A DNA stretch of 24,176 nt from DATNPH01 sp036703315 (GCA_036703315.1 DATNPH010000169.1:1-24176), one strand, 5' to 3'; shown: positions 1 through 7,486, counted from the first letter of the stretch. Notes: a model not told the origin generated them from the sequence alone. Made by a program: numbers and translations.

Positions 1-587
1 GCGATCGCGTGATACACCAGTCCTGGAACTGGAGAACTGGTTTTCGGCTTACGCAACTTGACAGTAAAAATGGTGCTGGAAAAGTAGAGCGCATTGAGTA
101 CCCACAATCCCATTGCCGTAACTGAAATTGTTCCAGTAGTAGCAGCATAGGCGACAGGAGCAGAAAGGCAAACGGCTGCAAAGGTGATGAACTCATTGAA
201 GATGGATTTTTGTTCCCGGTTAAGAACGGAAACGGTATCCACAATCAGTGCGGCAACTGCACCCAAGTAGAGCCACAAGAGCACGGGAGAGCTGAGATAG
301 AGCCAAAACGCGATCGCTAAGGAAACAGTGGAGTACAAGCCGCCCCACACCAGGAAACGAGGCTTGAGGCTCCGCCGCTGCTTCAGTTGCAGAACAATCG
401 GATGTTCAGCTTGAAAACCAAAAAAAGCACATACTAATGCCAGTGTGGTCGAGAGCGTCCAAGACTGAGCTAATGCTGCTCCCGTAAGGAAGGAAACCAG
501 TAACACCACATAAACCCCATGTTCGTGAGAAAGCGTTGGTCGATACCACGCCTGAGAATTGGGTTTAGCAAGGCTCTCAATCATCAT
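1..587 (-). CDS. YwiC-like multi-pass membrane protein (3' end outside window)
   Basis: The minus strand is open from an ATG at 587 to the window edge (195 codons, no stop), so the C-terminus is missing. The protein starts MMIESLAKPN, has an HEHG motif at residues 21-24 just before the first hydrophobic segment, and then several further membrane segments separated by short basic loops. An HG-containing motif followed by alternating helices is typical of the YwiC-like family, whose function is not known. An AGGAAA stretch lies about 10 nt before the ATG and supports this start; a second ATG follows immediately, and an in-frame TTG lies farther upstream. The gene is divergent from the DUF3122-type gene. 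Family assignment is by recall of the motif. Confidence 0.65.
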   Translation of the reverse strand, partial: MMIESLAKPNSQAWYRPTLSHEHGVYVVLLVSFLTGAALAQSWTLSTTLALVCAFFGFQAEHPIVLQLKQRRSLKPRFLVWGGLYSTVSLAIAFWLYLSSPVLLWLYLGAVAALIVDTVSVLNREQKSIFNEFITFAAVCLSAPVAYAATTGTISVTAMGLWVLNALYFSSTIFTVKLRKPKTSSPVPGLVYHAI

Positions 588-982
588 CTGTTTGATTTCC
601 TGAATCGCTGCTACCTGTATACTGCTAGAAGTTTTCAACAAAGTCTATGAGCTAGCTTATAAATTCTCACACTTGGCGACGTTGCCTGTGCGATCGCCCA
701 AGTAAGGTTGAACTACTAAATTGAGCATCTATTCTATTTGACCAAGAAAGGCAGAGGGCTCTTATGCAGGAGGAAGAAGGAATGCCTTCGTCCTTTGCCC
801 ACGACCCAAGAGAGTAAGGGTATCAAGCCCCTTCCAAATCGAAGATTTGGTGGCTCCCAATTGGCAGGGGTTAGAATCGCCTTCCAATTGGTTACATAAG
901 AGCCTTCTGCGGCTCGACTGAGCGCTCGCCGAACGTCCTTCATTCTTCTGCCTTCTTCAACTCCGGAATCAGTGCTACCCTT
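588..982. other. Repeat-rich intergenic region
   Basis: No convincing gene lies in these 395 bases. The stretch holds small inverted repeats: GAAGG/CCTTC (776-789), CCAAATC/GATTTGG with a three-base loop (834-850), and two CCAATTGG palindromes (857-864, 884-891). A minus-strand ORF at 734-943 is made almost entirely of these low-complexity repeats and is not called as a gene. The left border (about 601-661) is an imperfect copy of the start region of the next gene (see the repeat entry). Confidence 0.6.
601..661 (+). repeat. Imperfect direct repeat, copy 1 (partner at 961-1021)
   Basis: About 61 bases align with 961-1021 at roughly 80% identity; the strongest shared block runs from 'gaagttttcaacaaagtct' through 'gagctagct'. 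Read on the plus strand, copy 1 encodes a peptide resembling the first 13 residues of the DUF3122-type protein (LLEVFNKVYELAY against VLKVFSNVFELAH) and then diverges and stops. It looks like a duplicated remnant of that gene's 5' end. Confidence 0.6.
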
Positions 983-1021
983 ATGGTGCTAAAAGTTTTC
1001 AGCAACGTCTTTGAGCTAGCT
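961..1021 (+). repeat. Imperfect direct repeat, copy 2, over the start of the DUF3122-type gene
   Basis: This copy covers the last 22 bases before the ATG at 983 and the first 13 codons of the gene. Its partner lies 360 bp upstream. The differences fall mostly at third codon positions or give conservative changes in the coding part, which suggests that copy 1 was once coding. Confidence 0.6.
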
Positions 1022-1555
1022 CATACTTGCCGCTATTTATGCCGTACTCAGCTATACGTTTCGCGGCTAATAGTTCTGAGTGGATTAGTGTTGTTTTTAG
1101 TTGTGGGTCAATTTACCTTAATGCCTCAGCCAGCAGCAGCTGTGCTGAGACAACATCAAGACGCACCCGGACTCATGCGCTATCACTCTCAGCAGTCTTT
1201 GCCAGATGAATTGGGAAATGCTTGGCAGGTAGTACTGTTCAAACAAATAACACCAGGCAAGCCAACGTTGTTTAATCTTCGGTTAGTCGGCTTCCCTGGT
1301 ATCGCAGAGTTTACTCACCCCCAACCCCTGGAAATTACTACGGCAGGAGGCAAGGTTCTGACGGCAGCAGATGTATTCGCTCAAGGAGCACCAGCGCCAA
1401 ACGTGGGTCAGTACAATTTCACCGATGTCCTGTTTAAATTGGGGACAAACGGTTATTTAACGCTCTCTGTTCACCTCCAAGGCGAAAAAACTCTTTCCTT
1501 AAAAATTCCCCAACCCCTTGTTGTGGAGTGGCAATGGCTGGCAAATGAGCTTTAA
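983..1555 (+). CDS. DUF3122-type secreted protein
   Basis: A 190-residue protein with a basic N-terminus, a hydrophobic segment at about residues 30-46 and an alanine-rich PQPAAA tract at about 48-53. This reads as a Sec signal peptide with a long n-region, so the mature part would be periplasmic or lumenal. The mature portion begins LRQHQDAPG.MRYHSQQSL and contains WQVVLFKQ, a pattern I recall from the cyanobacterial DUF3122 family, whose function is unknown. The ATG at 983 has only a weak upstream GGAA. Internal starts would cut into the signal peptide. It converges on lepB with a 36-bp gap. The family name is from recall; the secretion signal is seen directly. Confidence 0.75.
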   Translation: MVLKVFSNVFELAHTCRYLCRTQLYVSRLIVLSGLVLFLVVGQFTLMPQPAAAVLRQHQDAPGLMRYHSQQSLPDELGNAWQVVLFKQITPGKPTLFNLRLVGFPGIAEFTHPQPLEITTAGGKVLTAADVFAQGAPAPNVGQYNFTDVLFKLGTNGYLTLSVHLQGEKTLSLKIPQPLVVEWQWLANEL

Positions 1556-1591
1556 CTAGATTGGCTTTCACCAATGTCCAAGCTTATTTAT

Positions 1592-2206
1592 CTAATGTTG
1601 TGGAGTCGATTGGGGATAGGAAGGATATAGAGGAGCTGGATCAATTTTTCCAAGGCGATCAGGAGACCAGAAGCGAACAACCGCTTTGCCAATAATATTA
1701 TCGCGAGGGACAAAGCCCCAATAACGACCGTCATAGCTATTGTCACGGTTATCCCCCATTACTAAATAAGAGTTTGGTGGTATGGTAACCGGTCCCCAAC
1801 CATACACCAGATGCTCAGCAATATACTTCTCTCGCAGGAGGCGATTGTTGATATATACTCGTCCCCCTTTAATCTCTACCTTTTCTCCAGGTAAACCAAT
1901 CACCCGCTTGATGAACGTATCCTTGAGATTTTGCTGCTTGAGCACCTCTGTGGGGGCGAACACAATGATGTCTCCTCGTTGTGGATCTGACCAACGGTAA
2001 CTCAATTTATCCACCATTAAGCGGTCATTGACCTCCAACGTAGGCTGCATTGACCCTGAGGCGACATAGCGAGGTTCAGCAACGAGGGTTCGAATCCCAA
2101 AGGCAAAAACTAAACTCAGCCCTAATGTCTTCACTCCCTCTATCCAAATATTGTTGCGGGTTGCCTGGGAATGATTGTTAGAATCTTGGTTGTGGCGATG
2201 GTGCAT
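1592..2206 (-). CDS. lepB: Signal peptidase I
   Basis: A 204-residue type I signal peptidase, which removes signal peptides from exported proteins at the outer face of the plasma or thylakoid membrane. One N-terminal membrane segment (about residues 25-43) is followed by box B, SGSMQPT, with catalytic Ser52; box D, FIKRVIGLPGE, with the general base Lys100; and box E, GDNRDNSYDGR. All catalytic boxes are intact, and the length fits bacterial and cyanobacterial SPase I of the short type. The poly-polar N-terminus (HHRHNQDSNNHSQ) is cytoplasmic. Cyanobacteria often carry two paralogues (LepB1 and LepB2); which one this is cannot be told from the sequence alone. It ends tail to tail with the secreted DUF3122-type gene. 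Confidence 0.95.
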   Translation of the reverse strand: MHHRHNQDSNNHSQATRNNIWIEGVKTLGLSLVFAFGIRTLVAEPRYVASGSMQPTLEVNDRLMVDKLSYRWSDPQRGDIIVFAPTEVLKQQNLKDTFIKRVIGLPGEKVEIKGGRVYINNRLLREKYIAEHLVYGWGPVTIPPNSYLVMGDNRDNSYDGRYWGFVPRDNIIGKAVVRFWSPDRLGKIDPAPLYPSYPQSTPQH

Positions 2207-2849
2207 AAATCTTTAGTTAGGTAGCATTACACAGTTGACAACACGGGTGTTGAACCTTGCTACAAAAAAGTAGCAGCAATTCTGTTAAGTCTGTGACGTC
2301 GAAAGCTGGAATTATGCTCCTGGTGGGATGACAAAGATTTTAAACGTTTTTCAATGTATGACATTCCAGTAGAAGTCTGTGAATCTACCTGGGTGTACAC
2401 CACTAATATAGATACTGGGGAAACTACCGGGCTAATATTTTCATCAGATAGTGCAAGCCTCGTACTACTAAACAGTCCAATTTCTCGCTTCTTAATCTCA
2501 AAGTTTTAGTAACTACGGCTTGAGCTACTGCTTACAGCGGTGTATTATTTTCAGGGCGTTGCCAGTAATCACGCTTCGCGTCAAGTCTACAAATTATCAT
2601 GGCAGCAGGAAGCGAGTTTGCTAAAGCCTATTCATTAGAACTTTAGAACTAATAAACTCTTACGCTCCCTGAGGTGGACATTTTAACAAATGTGGTCTTG
2701 AATTAATGAGCAGATATTGCGTGGTAAAAACAACCACCTACCCCGAATAAGTAGATGGCGTATCCGACTAAGTTAAGCAAACGTGATGTGTGTCAGAGTG
2801 CATAAGTTCCAACTATTGATGATTCGGTCGCAGTTGAGAGGGATGAGCA
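2207..2849. other. Long intergenic region, no gene recognised
   Basis: These 643 bases contain no ORF with coding character, tRNA or obvious terminator. The stretch must hold the lepB promoter (leftward) and the promoter of the coiled-coil gene (rightward). No clear paired -35/-10 elements stand out. A structured RNA cannot be excluded by eye. Confidence 0.4.
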
Positions 2850-3497
2850 ATGAGTGATAGTATGGCATTCCTAACAGGGGCTGCCTTCGCTGGGGTAGCG
2901 GTTTTGTTTGTGCTTAGGGGAGGACCTAATCTTAGCGCAACTAATCTGCCTCCTTCCCAGCCCTTGCCACTTACACAAACCAATACAAATCCTTATAATC
3001 CTTATGCGACGGCATCGCCATCGCTGACTCCTGCTTCACCGGGTTCAGCTCTATACAGTACCGAGCAACAACGGATTGAGGCTGATCGGATGAGAGTAGT
3101 GCTTGAGCAGCAAAGAACTGAAACTGAGCAGCTCAAAGCCCAACTGCAAAATCAGCAAGCGCTCATCGAAAAGCTATCGGCACAAAATGGCACTAATCCC
3201 ACCTCCACGTGGAGCAAGCCAACGTCAGCCGTTGCTTCTCAGCAGCAACAGGAAAATCCATTGGTTTCAGGTATAGTTTGGGCACTCGGAGGCATGGCAG
3301 TAACCCTTAGTGGTGGTGTTGTCGTTGTTGGGGTGTTAGCTGTGCTTGCACGACAACAGCGTCCACCCCGTACAACATACGTGGTTCAACAGCCCTATAC
3401 GTCTCTCCCACCTAGCCTGCATCCTAGACGGCGAACAGAGGTTATACCTCCTCAGATTGAACAGAGACACATTGACTACGTAGAGTACGACAGGTAA
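2850..3497 (+). CDS. Unknown membrane protein with central coiled coil
   Basis: I do not recognise a family. The 215-residue protein has an N-terminal hydrophobic segment (about residues 5-23) and a Pro/Thr/Ser/Asn-rich linker (about 25-70). A heptad-like Glu/Gln-rich stretch (about 71-110, with repeats such as LEQQRTETEQLKAQLQNQQ) should form a coiled coil. A second, Gly/Val-rich membrane segment (about 138-166) precedes a basic, Pro/Tyr-rich tail. The likely topology is two membrane helices joined by an extended coiled-coil loop. GAGAGGG lies about 8 nt before the ATG, a good ribosome-binding site. The gene stands alone and is followed by a hairpin with a T-run. Function is not inferred. 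Confidence 0.75.
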   Translation: MSDSMAFLTGAAFAGVAVLFVLRGGPNLSATNLPPSQPLPLTQTNTNPYNPYATASPSLTPASPGSALYSTEQQRIEADRMRVVLEQQRTETEQLKAQLQNQQALIEKLSAQNGTNPTSTWSKPTSAVASQQQQENPLVSGIVWALGGMAVTLSGGVVVVGVLAVLARQQRPPRTTYVVQQPYTSLPPSLHPRRRTEVIPPQIEQRHIDYVEYDR

Positions 3498-3530
3498 AAG
3501 GTTGGTAACCTAAGCCATACCTGTGACGGG

Positions 3531-3557
3531 CTTCCCCAGAACTGAGGGAGTCCTTTT
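3531..3557 (+). terminator. Hairpin plus T-run after the coiled-coil gene (repeat copy A)
   Basis: CTTCCCCAG pairs with CTGAGGGAG (one C-A mismatch, two-base spacer) and is followed by TCCTTTT, 34 nt after the stop at 3497. This reads as an intrinsic terminator. A near-identical copy lies at 6267-6293 on the other side of the MerR cassette. Confidence 0.55.
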
Positions 3558-3577
3558 CATACTGTGGGAGTTAAGTT

Positions 3578-4558
3578 CTATCGATTGACGCTGCTCATGT
3601 CAGCGTAGCGATCGCCTGCCGTGATATTCTTGGGTGCCACCTCGTTGATGCGCTCCAGTTCATCTGGCGTCAGGGTAATTTCCGTTGCGGCAACATTCTC
3701 CTCAAGATAGGAACGGCGCTTGGTTCCGGGAATCGGTACGATGTCATCGCCCTGTGCCAGTAACCACGCGATCGCCAATTGACCAGGCGTAACTCCCTTA
3801 TCGCTAGCAATTTCTTTCACACGCTCAACTAGCTGGATATTCTTGTAAAAGTTCTCGCCTTGGAATCTTGGCATATTCCGACGGTTGTCATCTACCGCTA
3901 GATCGTCCGGTTTAGTTATACTTCCTGATAGAAATCCCCGGCCCAACGGACTATAAGCTACAAAGCCTATCCCCAACTCCCGAACAGTAGGAAGAATTTC
4001 GTCTTCTGGTTCGCGGCTCCAAAGCGAGTACTCACTCTGCAAAGCGGTAATGGGGTGGACACTATGGGCACGCCGAATAGTCATAGGAGCTGCTTCAGAC
4101 AGCCCGATGTAGCGCACCTTGCCCTGTTGTACTAACTCTCCCATTGCACCTAGTGTCTCCTCAATTGGCACATTGGGATCGACCCGGTGTAAGTAATAAA
4201 GGTCAACATAGTCAACCCCAAGCCGTTGCAGTGAGTCATTACAGGCTTGATGAACATACTCAGGGCGACCATTGATGCCCCGGAAGCTGCTATCCTCGCC
4301 CCGCACGATGCCAAACTTTGTCGCCAAGATGACTTTATCGCGATGATCGGCAATCGCTTTTTCAACTAACTGCTCGTTCGCGCCAACTCCATACATATCG
4401 GCGGTATCGAGCAAAGTCACTCCAAGTTCCAGCGCCCGATGAATCGTGGCAATCGACTCGGCTTCATCCCTGCCACTGTAAAACTCCGACATTCCCATAC
4501 ATCCCAGTCCCAATTCAGAAACAGTCAACCCTTGGCGTCCAAGTTTGCGAGTTTTCAT
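3578..4558 (-). CDS. Aldo/keto reductase
   Basis: A 326-residue NADPH-dependent oxidoreductase of the aldo/keto reductase superfamily, a (beta/alpha)8 barrel that reduces aldehydes and ketones; the substrate here is unknown. The catalytic tetrad is present: Asp51 and Tyr56 in LLDTADMYG, Lys81 in LATKFG and His124 in YYLHRVD. The C-terminal VPIPGTKRRSYLEEN segment matches the cofactor phosphate-binding region. Length and motifs resemble the AKR13 / YakC-like group. AGGAG seven bases before the ATG supports the start. It is the last gene of the MerR-CMD-methyltransferase-AKR operon, 27 bp behind the methyltransferase. A role in handling a reactive or toxic small molecule is inferred only from the operon. 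Confidence 0.92.
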   Translation of the reverse strand: MKTRKLGRQGLTVSELGLGCMGMSEFYSGRDEAESIATIHRALELGVTLLDTADMYGVGANEQLVEKAIADHRDKVILATKFGIVRGEDSSFRGINGRPEYVHQACNDSLQRLGVDYVDLYYLHRVDPNVPIEETLGAMGELVQQGKVRYIGLSEAAPMTIRRAHSVHPITALQSEYSLWSREPEDEILPTVRELGIGFVAYSPLGRGFLSGSITKPDDLAVDDNRRNMPRFQGENFYKNIQLVERVKEIASDKGVTPGQLAIAWLLAQGDDIVPIPGTKRRSYLEENVAATEITLTPDELERINEVAPKNITAGDRYADMSSVNR

Positions 4559-4585
4559 TCTTTTTCTCCTGATTTGTCTACGAAC

Positions 4586-5305
4586 TTACTTTGTTTTCGA
4601 CTTGCTTTTCCTACAGACATACTGGGCATATTCAGGTGCCAGGTAATCAGCTTGTTCAATCTCAAAGCCAGCACGAATCAGCATTCCTTCGATAATCCAT
4701 CCGAACGTGGTATATTCCTCACGAACATGAGTTTCAAAGTCGCTGACAGTAAAGCCCTCACCTGCTGGCTTTGCTACTCGATCAATCCATGCCTCGATAC
4801 GGGAGCGATATTCACTGGCGTTAAACGAGAACACCGTATCCCGTAGGTAGAGAATCCCTCCAACCTTCAACATTGATGCCATACGCAACAGTCCAACCAT
4901 CTTCCAGAAGTCCGGAAGGTGATGGAAAGCTGCTTTAGTCACAATGAAATCAACCGGATTGCCTTGTTGCTCGTAAGTCAAAAACCCAGCATGGTGGAAC
5001 TCAATGCTCTTCGCATTGGCGGCATGAGCCTTCTTTTGGGCATAAGCGAGCATGGTTGGCGACACGTCCACAGCATGTACATAGGCACCTGCCTTACAAG
5101 CTTGAATGGCAAACGTACCAGTACCTGCTCCTAGGTCAATCACCGTATGACCTGCTGAAATTCCTAGCCACTTAATCAGTGCCTGTTCGGCTTGTTCTGT
5201 ACTTGAGCGTTGATTGCGGTCATAGGCTTCAACTTGTGCTGTATCCTCAAAGTCAACCCCACTCTGTTGAAGTTCGTTGTAGAACCACCTAGGCAATACG
5301 GTCAT
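4586..5305 (-). CDS. Class I SAM-dependent methyltransferase
   Basis: The protein is called as 239 residues from the ATG at 5305 (MTVLPRWFYNELQ). A longer frame to 5461 exists but would overlap most of the tail of the upstream gene; GGGA about 8 nt before 5305 and a 16-bp gap to the previous stop favour the short form. Motif I of the Rossmann fold, VIDLGAGTGTFA, binds S-adenosylmethionine; a post-I acidic residue follows in VHAVDVSP, and AAFHHLPDFWK is at the motif-IV region. The methyl acceptor is unknown; small-molecule methyltransferases of the Methyltransf_11/25 type look like this. It is third in the leftward MerR operon. Confidence 0.88.
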   Translation of the reverse strand: MTVLPRWFYNELQQSGVDFEDTAQVEAYDRNQRSSTEQAEQALIKWLGISAGHTVIDLGAGTGTFAIQACKAGAYVHAVDVSPTMLAYAQKKAHAANAKSIEFHHAGFLTYEQQGNPVDFIVTKAAFHHLPDFWKMVGLLRMASMLKVGGILYLRDTVFSFNASEYRSRIEAWIDRVAKPAGEGFTVSDFETHVREEYTTFGWIIEGMLIRAGFEIEQADYLAPEYAQYVCRKSKSKTK

Positions 5306-5321
5306 ATTATTCCCTTTGTCA

Positions 5322-5714
5322 TTAGCCACTGATTTCTTGTTCATCTCGCTGTTTGAAGACATCCTTAGCTGCCGATATGCCGTTAAGTGCTGCCGGAAAT
5401 CCCGCATAAACTGCCATTTGTATAATGACTTCAACAACCTCCTCACGAGTGCAGCCAACATTCAACGCGCCGTGAATGTGAACTTTAAGCTGAGGCTGGG
5501 CATTACCAAGGGCTGTAAGCGCCGCAACCGTAGCGATTTCTCTAGCTTTCAGATCTAATCCAGGACGTGAATAAATGTCCCCGAAGGGAAATTCGATGAC
5601 GTAACGTGCCAAATCTGGAGCGATATCTTTAAGACTCTCAATAACTTGCTCACCGGCTTCGCCATCAATTTCCTTCAGCTTTAACAAGCCTCGTTCGTAT
5701 CGGTTTTGATTCAT
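5322..5714 (-). CDS. Carboxymuconolactone decarboxylase-like protein
   Basis: The protein is called as 130 residues from the ATG at 5714 (MNQNRYERG). A TTG at 5738 would add eight residues but lies inside the operator palindrome, and AAGAG stands upstream of the ATG. The family signature is clear: LDLKAREIATVAALTALGNAQPQLKVHIHGALNVGCTREEV, with the AhpD/CMD-type His-x-x-x-Ala-x-x-x-Gly-x-x pattern, then IIQMAVYAGFPAALNG. Members are decarboxylases or thiol-dependent peroxidases. Here only one cysteine (in NVGCTREE) is present rather than a CxxC pair, so AhpD-type peroxidase chemistry is unlikely. The substrate is unknown. It is second in the MerR operon, directly behind an internal copy of the regulator's operator. 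Confidence 0.88.
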   Translation of the reverse strand: MNQNRYERGLLKLKEIDGEAGEQVIESLKDIAPDLARYVIEFPFGDIYSRPGLDLKAREIATVAALTALGNAQPQLKVHIHGALNVGCTREEVVEVIIQMAVYAGFPAALNGISAAKDVFKQRDEQEISG

Positions 5715-5736
5715 TTGAGGTTTCTCTTGTTTTGCC

Positions 5737-5756
5737 AACGTTTACGTTAACGTCAA
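5737..5756 (-). promoter_or_regulatory. Internal MerR-type operator, copy 2
   Basis: Read on the minus strand this is TTGACGTTAACGTAAACGTT, matching the upstream copy (6187-6207) at 16 of the first 17 positions. It contains the perfect palindrome ACGTTAACGT. It lies between the merR-like stop and the decarboxylase-like start, so the regulator probably controls an internal promoter here. No clear -10 was seen. Confidence 0.6.
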
Positions 5757-5772
5757 TTTATTAGTAAAAAAA

Positions 5773-6165
5773 TTACTGGCTCTTAGTTTGCTCATCGATC
5801 CATTGCTGGATTTTGGCAATATGACGCTGTAATTCAGACCGAAACTGAGTTAGAGCTTGGATTTTGCCATCAGTCTCCTTGAGATGAGCTTGGAGAATTT
5901 CCAGCAGTTTCTGCTTACCCCGTAACATCGTTGGCTCTTCAAAGAACAGGTCGATGATACTGCTAATCTCTTCTAGGGTCAGTCCAAGTGCTTGGAGCAC
6001 ATCGATCTTGCGGAGTCTGGCAAGTTCTACCTCGGTATAGTACCGAAAGCCCTTCCCCTCACGCTCGCTGGGACTGAGCAGCCCCAGGTTCTCGTAGTAG
6101 CGAATTGTTCGAGGAGTTACGCCAGCTTTGTGAGCAAGCTCTCCTATGCGCATCTTTTCAGGCAC
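5773..6165 (-). CDS. MerR-family transcriptional regulator
   Basis: A 130-residue regulator from a GTG at 6165 (or 126 from the ATG at 6153, MRIGELAHKAG). The N-terminal winged helix-turn-helix is typical: MRIGELAHKAGVTPRTIRYY, then ENLGLLSPSEREGKGFRYY. The C-terminal half is a long alpha-helical dimerisation segment (about residues 80-125). There is no cysteine anywhere, so it is not a thiol-type sensor of mercury, zinc, copper or redox state; the effector is probably an organic compound or another signal. It heads the leftward operon. Two matching palindromes, one at its own promoter and one behind it, suggest autoregulation plus control of the downstream genes. Neither possible start has a strong ribosome-binding site. 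Confidence 0.92.
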   Translation of the reverse strand: MPEKMRIGELAHKAGVTPRTIRYYENLGLLSPSEREGKGFRYYTEVELARLRKIDVLQALGLTLEEISSIIDLFFEEPTMLRGKQKLLEILQAHLKETDGKIQALTQFRSELQRHIAKIQQWIDEQTKSQ

Positions 6166-6186
6166 TTTCGATTTGTTGAATCAACT

Positions 6187-6207
6187 TTGACGTTAACGTT
6201 AACTTAA
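6187..6207. promoter_or_regulatory. MerR-type operator, copy 1, at the regulator's promoter
   Basis: TTGACGTTAACGTTAACTTAA on the plus strand, containing the perfect 12-bp palindrome GTTAACGTTAAC (6192-6203). It lies 21 bp upstream of the merR-like GTG start. On the minus strand a candidate promoter overlaps it: TTGACA (6235-6230), 17-base spacer, TAGGTT (6212-6207). Binding here would cover the -10 and transcription start region, consistent with autorepression. Confidence 0.6.
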
Positions 6208-6266
6208 ACCTAGTGATTTCCTATATCTGTGTCAAGGGTTATCTGCTAGTTTTTTACCGACGAGGA

Positions 6267-6293
6267 GCTTCCCCAGTGCTGAGGGAGTCTTTT
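6267..6293 (+). repeat. Hairpin repeat copy B (matches 3530-3557)
   Basis: GCTTCCCCAG-TG-CTGAGGGAGTC-TTTT differs from copy A only in the loop and by one base before the T-run. No rightward gene precedes it, so it is unlikely to be serving as a terminator here. Copies A and B bracket the MerR operon. Confidence 0.6.
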
Positions 6294-6452
6294 GGGGTGT
6301 TTTCTTTTCTAATCTGACCGAAACCAGTAGGCTGTATTAGCGATCGCAAGGCTCGCACCCTACTACACTGACAAATATAGCTGTCGCCCTAAAGGTTAGG
6401 ACAGATTTAACAGCCCAAACAACCACGTACTAGTAATAAACATAAAATCCCT

Positions 6453-6499
6453 CTGCCTTCTGGCTCCTGCCTTCTGGCTCCTGCCTTCTGGCTCCTGCC
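6453..6499. repeat. 14-bp tandem repeat, 3.4 copies
   Basis: The unit CTGCCTTCTGGCTC occurs at 6453-6466, 6467-6480 and 6481-6494 without a mismatch, followed by a partial CTGCC. It lies 16 bp downstream of the HAD-type gene's stop. It is similar in kind to the short tandemly repeated sequences known from filamentous cyanobacteria. The rest of 6208-6514 holds nothing else recognisable. Confidence 0.9.
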
Positions 6500-6514
6500 A
6501 TAACTTCAACCTTA

Positions 6515-7330
6515 CTAACCTTCAACCCAAACCCAAAAATCCTCAACAAACTGAGAAAGAGACAACAACTGAATTCTTGGGTCATTCCGAGCCAATTCCT
6601 GTTGAGCTGTCGTATTGTAGCCCCAATCAGCTAAGAAAAGGCTCACATTGTGGAGATCAGCCTGCTGTTGCACCAATTGTAAGGTTTTCAGTCGGTCTTC
6701 CACAAACCACAGCGTCACCCCTTCACCAGTACACGCCTCTATCAGTTGCCGTAGCGTTTGGTATTTGGGGCGTTTAGTTTCTTTACCAATAATCCTCTCC
6801 TCTGGTAGTTGGATGCCTTGTTGCTGCAATAGCTGCTTGACGAAGCGCCCTTCTTTAGTCGTAACAATAAAGACCTGAGTTGGAGTCTTCCCAGGCGCAG
6901 TAGGCACAGCAGACAGTATCTCATGTAGCCGCTCAATCACACCTGGGTAGAATCGGTGCAATCCCAGCCAGCTATCTAAATCTGTTGTAATCCACTCATC
7001 CCGGACAGTATCCACCTTCTTAGCGATATCTGCCACATCCAATTTCTCTGATTCAACAATTTCCAGGGCAATCGTTGACCAATCTTGCAGAATCTTCTCT
7101 TCTGAAACTTCTAGCAGCAACGCCCTCAGCAAAACAGGCATTTCCCATCCAATTTCAACCACAGGTCGTAAGCGATAGAAACTTGGCGCTAAATTATCGG
7201 GTGGAGTCTGGCTATCGGGCTTCCAGAGTTGACAGTACGTGCGCCAAGCCGTCTGAAAATACTCAAGCAGTCCGTCACAGAGGACGCCGTCAAAATCGAG
7301 AGCGAGAATTGTCGGGGCATCAGCAGGCAT
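6515..7330 (-). CDS. HAD-superfamily hydrolase
   Basis: A 271-residue protein of the haloacid dehalogenase superfamily. Motif I is LALDFDGVLCDG, with the nucleophile and acid/base aspartates at residues 11 and 13. Motif II is the Thr in IVTTKEGRF, the motif III Lys is probably in GKETKRPK, and motif IV is WFVEDRLKTL. The inserted helical cap between motifs I and II (about residues 20-150) resembles phosphoglycolate-phosphatase-like enzymes. Substrate unknown. The start MPADAP has no strong ribosome-binding site, but the motif I distance fits. It stands alone on the minus strand, with the 14-bp tandem repeat just past its stop. Confidence 0.88.
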   Translation of the reverse strand: MPADAPTILALDFDGVLCDGLLEYFQTAWRTYCQLWKPDSQTPPDNLAPSFYRLRPVVEIGWEMPVLLRALLLEVSEEKILQDWSTIALEIVESEKLDVADIAKKVDTVRDEWITTDLDSWLGLHRFYPGVIERLHEILSAVPTAPGKTPTQVFIVTTKEGRFVKQLLQQQGIQLPEERIIGKETKRPKYQTLRQLIEACTGEGVTLWFVEDRLKTLQLVQQQADLHNVSLFLADWGYNTTAQQELARNDPRIQLLSLSQFVEDFWVWVEG

Positions 7331-7384
7331 AGTTAAAGTCGCTGTAACCTCAAGGGTTTATTGTTACAAAAATTCCTACTATCA

Positions 7385-7485
7385 GATAGGGGTAAGTTTC
7401 TGTTTAAGCCAACAACTAGCCCAAGAAAGATGATTGGACAGCTCGGGTTCAACAAAACACTTACTGTAGATAGACTTACCCTATC
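7385..7485. promoter_or_regulatory. Inverted repeat pair before the disrupted PPOX gene
   Basis: GATAGGGGTAAG (7385-7396) and CTTACCCTATC (7475-7485) are complementary apart from one extra G, separated by 78 bases, the second ending one base before the proposed ATG at 7487. It could be an operator pair or a leader stem. The rest of 7331-7486 shows nothing recognisable. Confidence 0.35.
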
Positions 7486-7486
7486 A

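Noticed and set aside
734..943. Minus-strand ORF of 69 codons
   Set aside because: Built from small palindromes and GAAGG-type repeats, without a ribosome-binding site or family-like sequence; treated as repeat DNA.
5306..5461. N-terminal extension of the operon methyltransferase
   Set aside because: Would overlap the carboxymuconolactone-decarboxylase-like gene; a good ribosome-binding site precedes ATG 5305.
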